64,000 nt of DNA, taken from contig NZ_KE150255.1 in NCBI RefSeq assembly GCF_000411115.1, positions 186,001 through 250,000 on the forward strand, in the 5' to 3' direction. Below are positions 60,064 through 64,000 of this stretch, one piece after another. The position numbers and the translations under genes are program-made. The stretch's first letter is position 1. Each line of letters opens with the position of its first letter. The stretch is from Capnocytophaga granulosa ATCC 51502. Its GTDB lineage: Bacteria; Bacteroidota; Bacteroidia; Flavobacteriales; Flavobacteriaceae. A model generated the notes under the pieces. It was given only the letters and a program-made list of their open reading frames with translations. It was not told the DNA's origin and did no database searches.

Positions 60064-60546
60064 ATGAGCGAAACGGTAAAAACTTATACGGTAGAGGAAG
60101 CCAAGAGGCGTATGGAGCGCTATTGTGCCTATCAGGAACGTTGCCACAAAGAGGTCGTCACTAAGCTCCGACAGATGCGTATGATTCCCGAAGCGATAGA
60201 TGTTATTGTAGCGTACCTTATTGAGGAAAATTTCCTCAATGAGGAACGCTTTGCTCGTAGCTATGCCAGAGGCAAATTCCGTTTCAAAAAGTGGGGACGC
60301 GTACGTATCACCCGCGAGCTGAAGTTTCGCGAGATCTCCCGCTACAATATAGCTTGTGCTATGGAGGAGATAGAGGACGATTATCAAGAGGTATTTGATA
60401 CCTTGGCAGAGAAAAAGGCCGACACTATCACTGAGAAGAATATCCAGAAAGCACGCCGCAAGCTCGCTGACTACCTGCTCTACAAGGGCTGGGAGTCCTC
60501 CATGGTGTACGAAAAGGCAGTAGAACTCTTTCCCTATGACGATTAA
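60064..60546 (+). CDS. recX: Regulatory protein RecX
   Basis: 160 residues from ATG 60064. RecX is made of three-helix repeats: RMERYCAYQERCHKEVVTKL, FLNEERFARSYARGKFRFKK and RKLADYLLYKGWESSMVYEK. It modulates RecA filaments. No recA is in the window. It overlaps the TatD gene by 11 nt. Confidence 0.85.
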   Translation: MSETVKTYTVEEAKRRMERYCAYQERCHKEVVTKLRQMRMIPEAIDVIVAYLIEENFLNEERFARSYARGKFRFKKWGRVRITRELKFREISRYNIACAMEEIEDDYQEVFDTLAEKKADTITEKNIQKARRKLADYLLYKGWESSMVYEKAVELFPYDD

Positions 60547-61084
60547 TCCTCTTTTCCCCTATCCTAACGTACATACCCATAAGGCAAAAAATAGTCAGGA
60601 GGTACAGAACTGCTTCCCTGAAGACACTTACGATGCGGGCGTATTCTCGGTAGGTATTCACCCCTGTTATATCAGTGGAGATGGCCAAGAGCAATGGGCG
60701 CAAGTACTTGAGCGTGCCACTCATCCGCTCTGTGTTGCCATAGGCGAATGCGGCTTGGACAAGCGTGCTGCTACGCCTTTGCCCGAGCAGATAGCACTCT
60801 TTGAGCAACATATCGCTTTGGCCGAGCAGCTACATAAGCCGCTGATTATCCATTGTGTCAAGAGCTACGGGGAGCTTATCGGTTTGCGTAAGAAGAGTGG
60901 CGCCACAGGCCTGTGGATTCTCCATGGCTTTCACAAGAGTGAAGCCCTTGCTCATGAGCTATTAAAGGTAGGCATCAAGCTCTCTTTCAACATAACCCTA
61001 TTGCATGACCCTCGCCTGAAACACTTAGTTGAGACGCTCCCCCGTGAGGATTTTTTCTTTGAAACAGACGAAAACAATGACTAA
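60536..61084 (+). CDS. TatD family hydrolase, shortened at the C-terminus
   Basis: 182 residues. Metal-binding TatD motifs: VHTHKA at the N-terminus, IGECGLDK, IIHCVKSYGE and ILHGFHKS, then FFFETDEN, which is the last metal motif (ETD). Bacteroidota relatives run about 30-35 residues further (two helices after ETD). Here a stop follows at once, where the start of the kinase remnant begins. All metal ligands remain, so activity is possible, but the protein is probably damaged. Confidence 0.7.
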   Translation: MTINPLFPYPNVHTHKAKNSQEVQNCFPEDTYDAGVFSVGIHPCYISGDGQEQWAQVLERATHPLCVAIGECGLDKRAATPLPEQIALFEQHIALAEQLHKPLIIHCVKSYGELIGLRKKSGATGLWILHGFHKSEALAHELLKVGIKLSFNITLLHDPRLKHLVETLPREDFFFETDENND

Positions 61085-61292
61085 TCACATGTATCGTATT
61101 CTTCTCTTGCTCTTATGTATAGGTAGCTGCTATGCTCAGGAGCTCCCCCAAAGCCCTATCTCTGCTGGTCGGGACACAGAGGTAGCAGCGTTCTTATTAG
61201 CCACCGAAAAGAACAACGCCTACCTTATCGCTGCCCCTCGAAAAGCCCCTGAAAGCGGATATTGTATAACCTTAGTAATCCCTATCTTATGA
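61077..61292 (+). pseudogene. Histidine kinase remnant: both ends joined, all working domains deleted
   Basis: 71 codons. The first 60 hold a signal peptide (MYRILLLLLCIGSCYAQ) and the start of what looks like a TPR sensor domain (EKNNAYLIAAPRKA). The last residues, GYCITLVIPIL, look like the final strand of a histidine kinase ATPase domain. The TGA overlaps the ATG of the LytTR response regulator (ATGA), as usual for LytS-type kinase-regulator pairs. An in-frame deletion of the sensor, dimerisation and ATPase domains explains this best. Confidence 0.6.
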
Positions 61293-62020
61293 AAGTGTAT
61301 ATTTTAGAAGACGAACCGAATATACTCCGTTATCTCATTGCCCTTGTAGAAAAGCTCCCTTTTGCTCAAACAGTAGGTTATAGCTCGAATATAGCTACTG
61401 CAAGGCAGGAGATTCCTGCCCTATCTCCCGAACTGGTACTCTCAGACATACAACTCTCAGATGGGAATAGTCTAACCCTTTTTTCCGAGATAGAAACAGA
61501 ACACCTACAGCTTATCTTTATCACCGCCTATAGCCAGTTTGCCATAGAAGCACTGAACTTAGGTGCCTTTGCCTATTTGCTTAAGCCTATTGAGGAAACA
61601 TTCTTCAACCAAACCCTGCTGAGATGTTATCAGAAGAAAGAGCAGTTCAAGGTCGCAGCCTCCCAGCTGCAACTTGCCTTACAATATATAGCCGATAAGA
61701 GTCAAATAAGTAGGATCTCTCTTTCTACCGCCGAAGGAATAGATGTAGTGCCTATAGAGAAGATTGTCTACTTGCAGAGCGATAAGGGCTATACCACTTT
61801 TTACCTTGACGACGGAAAGAAGATCTTAGTCAGTAAGGTCATCAAGGTATACGAAGGACTTTTGCCCTCCTCTCAGTTCATACGCTCTCATCAGTCCTAT
61901 TTGGTCAATGCTCGCTACGTGCGAAAGTATTACAAAGAAGGCGTTTTGGAGCTGACCACAGGTGAGCGTATCCCCGTGGCTGAACGCCGTAGAAGGATTG
62001 TTAGCCAAGTCGTACTCTAA
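61289..62020 (+). CDS. LytTR family response regulator
   Basis: 243 residues. The receiver domain has EDEPN and the phospho-acceptor Asp in LVLSDIQLSDG, Thr in ITAYSQF and Lys in LLKPIEE. The C-terminal LytTR DNA-binding domain has IVYLQSDKGYTTFYL, FIRSHQSYLVNARYV and GERIPVAERRR. It would normally be switched by the kinase encoded just upstream, which is reduced to a remnant here, so it is an orphan unless another kinase serves it. Confidence 0.9.
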   Translation: MKVYILEDEPNILRYLIALVEKLPFAQTVGYSSNIATARQEIPALSPELVLSDIQLSDGNSLTLFSEIETEHLQLIFITAYSQFAIEALNLGAFAYLLKPIEETFFNQTLLRCYQKKEQFKVAASQLQLALQYIADKSQISRISLSTAEGIDVVPIEKIVYLQSDKGYTTFYLDDGKKILVSKVIKVYEGLLPSSQFIRSHQSYLVNARYVRKYYKEGVLELTTGERIPVAERRRRIVSQVVL

Positions 62021-62137
62021 TGCTTCTACAGCTTGTATAATCTTAGCTGAATAGGTAAAAGAACCATTGTGTTCATACCAATAATCAAGTGTATTGTGAT
62101 AGTCGTTTTTGGCATCAATAGCCCATTTTACTTCCAT
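61826..62137 (-). pseudogene. ParE/RelE toxin remnant fused to antisense of the response regulator
   Basis: 103 codons from ATG 62137. Only the first 45-48 residues (MEVKWAIDAKNDYHNTLDYW, SAKIIQAVEALEYDLANNP) fit a ParE/RelE toxin. The rest is the reverse strand of the response regulator gene and matches nothing. The toxin normally continues with a beta sheet that carries its active residues. The join is near 62005-62020, at the end of the regulator gene. It overlaps the antitoxin gene by 23 nt, as in intact pairs. Confidence 0.65.
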
Positions 62138-62390
62138 ATTTCTCTCTGGTTTCTTTTTGCAAATCCCGACTACTGATACTTACACCTTGTTGTATTTGCT
62201 CTCTTCCTTTCTCTATTTTCTGAATATCTTCCACCGTTAGTTCTTCGAAGAAATCTGTCTCTTCACCAAAAGAGACCTCTGTAGCAATTCCTCTAAGAAA
62301 TCGCTCTATATAAGGCACATCTGACTCTTGCACCTTTGCTTGTAATAACACAGTGTTCATACATTCTTTATTAGGTATCAAAGTCTCCAT
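62115..62390 (-). CDS. Antitoxin-like protein of the broken ParE pair
   Basis: 91 residues from ATG 62390; ATG 62360 (MNTVLLQAKVQESDV) is an alternative. It has a short N-terminal strand-helix part and a charged helical C-terminal part (LTVEDIQKIEKGREQIQQG) that would wrap the toxin. Position and overlap with the ParE remnant support the call. It no longer has an intact toxin to bind. Confidence 0.6.
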   Translation of the reverse strand: METLIPNKECMNTVLLQAKVQESDVPYIERFLRGIATEVSFGEETDFFEELTVEDIQKIEKGREQIQQGVSISSRDLQKETREKYGSKMGY

Positions 62391-62468
62391 TCTGATAGTA
62401 TTTAAATCATGTGCAAAAATACAAATTTAATTGTTAATTATCAAACTCTAAAAAGTGAAAAGTGAAGC

Positions 62469-62507
62469 GTGAATAGTAAAGAGCATTTTTCGCTCTTTAC
62501 TATTCAC
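62469..62507. repeat. 16-bp perfect inverted repeat in a divergent spacer
   Basis: GTGAATAGTAAAGAGC and its exact reverse complement with a 7-nt loop, built of GTGAAAA/GTGAATA units that extend on both sides (62450-62520). It lies between divergent genes, so it cannot be a terminator for either. Confidence 0.75.
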
Positions 62508-62524
62508 TTTTCACTTATTTTTCT

Positions 62525-62553
62525 GCGAATATTTACCCCCCCCCGCGAATATT
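62525..62553. repeat. C9 homopolymer between two GCGAATATT direct repeats
   Basis: GCGAATATT at 62525-62533 and at 62545-62553, separated by TA and nine C (62536-62544). The tract is 41 nt upstream of a -7 box TATCTTTG at 62585-62592 and 74 nt before the lipoprotein ATG. Such tracts slip readily and could tune expression. Confidence 0.6.
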
Positions 62554-62617
62554 GATTCTTTTACTTATAAGCGCTGAAATTATTTATCTTTGCCGAATAA
62601 TATAAAATTGTTAGATA

Positions 62618-63211
62618 ATGAAAAAGTTATTAACCATGGCAGGGATAGGCCTTGCCTTAGTTATAAGTAGCTGTAGTTCCCTCACTGGGAGCAAACTTGT
62701 CAGTGCTGAAGGATTGGAAAAAGCCAAAAAACTCTTAGAGAAAGATCCTTATACAGGCAAGGCTTTCACTAAGGTAATGCTTTGGGCAGGACAACCTTTG
62801 GAAGAGAATTTTGAATCCGTAACCGCTCAGTATTTTGATGAGAAGCAAGGCAAAGACGTATCACAAAGAGCCTCCGAGGCAGGTCTTAGCTCGCCTGATA
62901 TTTCCTCTGACGAACCCTCCAAAGCGGAAACCTTTACCCTCGCCGAAATTCCTTTTGACAAAGTACCTGCCCAGGTGGATAAGATGATAAAGTTCCTAAG
63001 TTCACAATCTGAATTAGAAGAAATGGAAGGCTATATCGTGCATTCCATTGTCTTTACTAAGGAAAACGGACAGATAAAACAAAAATATGAAATCCAGTGC
63101 ACTAAAAAAGGGGAAGGAAAATCCGTAGAAGGGCGTAATATTGTAACCAATTATTACCAATTCCATGTAACACCTACCCCTGACGGACAATATGAAGTTA
63201 GTGAGTGGTAG
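62618..63211 (+). CDS. Lipoprotein of unknown function
   Basis: 197 residues. MKKLLTMAGIGLALVISSC is a lipoprotein signal peptide. The mature part is acidic, with a Ser-rich stretch (SSPDISSDEPSKAET) and a C-terminal beta region (KYEIQCTKKGEG, YYQFHVTPTPDGQYEV). Not recognised. It has a -7 box at 62585-62592 and lies 33 nt before the next gene, probably co-transcribed. Confidence 0.6.
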   Translation: MKKLLTMAGIGLALVISSCSSLTGSKLVSAEGLEKAKKLLEKDPYTGKAFTKVMLWAGQPLEENFESVTAQYFDEKQGKDVSQRASEAGLSSPDISSDEPSKAETFTLAEIPFDKVPAQVDKMIKFLSSQSELEEMEGYIVHSIVFTKENGQIKQKYEIQCTKKGEGKSVEGRNIVTNYYQFHVTPTPDGQYEVSEW

Positions 63212-63244
63212 TATATAAGATTGTTTCACTAAAATCAAACTAAT

Positions 63245-63790
63245 ATGAGTCAAGAAATTCCACAAAGTTTGCCTGCTTATTTTGAGTCGCATCCTGATCA
63301 GTTTGCCAAAAAGAATGACATTGCTAAGAAGGCTATTAACGGAATACTTTTTTTAGCATTCCTTGTACTGATGATATATCCCGAAATTACCCCTGTTGGG
63401 GAGCTATGGGTGTGGCGTATCATTGCTGCCATAGGACTGGTATTCACTGGTTTAGGATTCTATACGGCCTATGATTACTATAATATCCAAACCAAAACGA
63501 AAATCAAGGCCAAGGGACATAAAAAATTTGATTCTGGCCATACCACTGTGGAGGAGTTGGCACGCCTTTTAGAACAAGGAAACTACCAAGAGTTGGCCAA
63601 CCTACCCTCCAAGAACAACCAGCCCTTACAGATGTTTTCTTGGGAGGACAAGGACAACAAGACTTTCTATATCCTTTTGATGAAGTATTTTTCCCCATCA
63701 GATTTCAGAGGAGTTACTCCTGTGAAAGTGGTCTCTGGGGCGGACTATGACCGCTATAAGACCCTTATCAGTGCTATTGATGGATACTAA
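63245..63790 (+). CDS. Membrane protein of unknown function with two helices
   Basis: 181 residues. Two membrane helices (ILFLAFLVLMIY; IIAAIGLVFTGLGFYTAY) near the N-terminus are followed by a cytoplasmic alpha/beta part (TVEELARLLEQGNYQELANL, FYILLMKYFSPSDF, VKVVSGADYDRYKTLISAI). Not recognised. Confidence 0.55.
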   Translation: MSQEIPQSLPAYFESHPDQFAKKNDIAKKAINGILFLAFLVLMIYPEITPVGELWVWRIIAAIGLVFTGLGFYTAYDYYNIQTKTKIKAKGHKKFDSGHTTVEELARLLEQGNYQELANLPSKNNQPLQMFSWEDKDNKTFYILLMKYFSPSDFRGVTPVKVVSGADYDRYKTLISAIDGY

Positions 63791-63872
63791 GATAGTGACA
63801 AATGACAAATGACAAGTGACAAATAACAGATTCTATAAAAAGTGCTTAATTTGTTGTTTGTCATTTGTTATT
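63791..63872. repeat. Short-period repeat (GTGACAA/ATGACAA) with inverted part
   Basis: GTGACAAATGACAAATGACAA units (63794-63825), then TTGTTTGTCATTTGTTATTATT (from 63851), giving an imperfect dyad. It overlaps the -33 element of the next gene. Confidence 0.65.
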
Positions 63873-63887
63873 ATTTTTGTACATTTG
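63857..63887 (+). promoter_or_regulatory. Promoter of the third Uma2 gene
   Basis: TTTG at 63857-63860, 19 nt, TACATTTG at 63880-63887, then ATG at 63910. The -33 element lies in the short-period repeat. Confidence 0.7.
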
Positions 63888-63909
63888 CAACGTAAAACAA
63901 TGGGCTCCT

Positions 63910-64000
63910 ATGGAAATCACCTCTTTAAATCAGTTAGACCTTGTCAATGGGATTTACTCCTATGCCGATTACTTAGTCTGGAAGATAAAGGAGCGTGTGG
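63910..64000 (+). CDS. Uma2 family protein, N-terminal piece
   Basis: Thirty codons from ATG 63910 to the window edge: MEITSLNQLDLVNGIYSYAD then YLVWKIKERV. This matches the starts of the two other Uma2 loci (51364-51592 and 55296-55871). Whether the rest is intact cannot be seen. Confidence 0.8.
   Translation, partial: MEITSLNQLDLVNGIYSYADYLVWKIKERV

Overview
The window reads as chromosomal DNA from a Bacteroidota bacterium, most likely family Flavobacteriaceae and quite possibly Capnocytophaga. The signs are: upstream regions carrying the Bacteroidota promoter type (TTTG, 19-20 nt, TAnnTTTG); few Shine-Dalgarno sequences; many exported lipoproteins; an S46 dipeptidyl peptidase of DPP7 type; a Bacteroidota-style glycogen locus (GT4, GDE, GH57); and short intergenic spacers. 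The genus is inference. I saw no rRNA, tRNA, CRISPR array or complete insertion sequence.

Layout. 1-5.7 kb (minus strand): cut DJ-1/PfpI gene, Crp/Fnr regulator with a frameshifted end, Rnl5-like RNA ligase, DinB protein, YhcG/DUF1016 nuclease, ketosynthase and acyl carrier protein. 5.9-9.4 kb (plus): M23 peptidase lipoprotein, CysN without an adjacent CysD, LipA. 9.5-25.6 kb (minus): a GbsR/MarR regulator, an MFS pump and the three parts of an RND efflux system, with the RND parts spread over 14 kb. Between them lie carbonic anhydrase, three related exported proteins, a SUKH/zeta toxin cluster, a HAD protein, a broken DNA-repair gene, a GNAT and an SDR. 25.8-35.8 kb: a PQQ-propeller-like lipoprotein, an O-methyltransferase, DPP7, a YeaQ-type membrane protein, a DUF1444-like protein, a beta-barrel protein and an MBOAT acyltransferase. 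35.9-48.4 kb: glycogen metabolism (GH57, glycogen synthase, debranching enzyme, branching enzyme, alpha-amylase) around a quinol nitric oxide reductase, then an exported superoxide dismutase. 48.4-55.9 kb: SufD and SufC cut off from sufB, a TdeIII-type restriction-modification pair and Uma2 genes. 56-58.2 kb: a detached BECR-type nuclease toxin domain with immunity-like genes and a remnant. 58.6-64 kb: RNase Z, a cytochrome-b-like membrane protein, RecX, a shortened TatD, a LytTR response regulator whose kinase gene is reduced to its two ends, toxin-antitoxin remnants, two unknown envelope genes and the start of a third Uma2 gene.

Three themes stand out. (1) Gene decay by internal deletion: a DNA alkylation repair gene, an Uma2 gene, a histidine kinase, an immunity-like gene, a ParE toxin and a TatD end are all cut down to end pieces. 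(2) Palindromes: perfect inverted repeats lie in frame inside yhcG and its small neighbour. A 17-bp-stem inverted repeat inside the 3' end of the BECR toxin gene has a full consensus promoter at the right distance, and looks like a small structured RNA gene on the plus strand. (3) Almost every spacer carries degenerate 7-bp repeats of the types TGACTAA and GTGAAAA. At convergent gene pairs these fold into long perfect hairpins that should act as two-way terminators.
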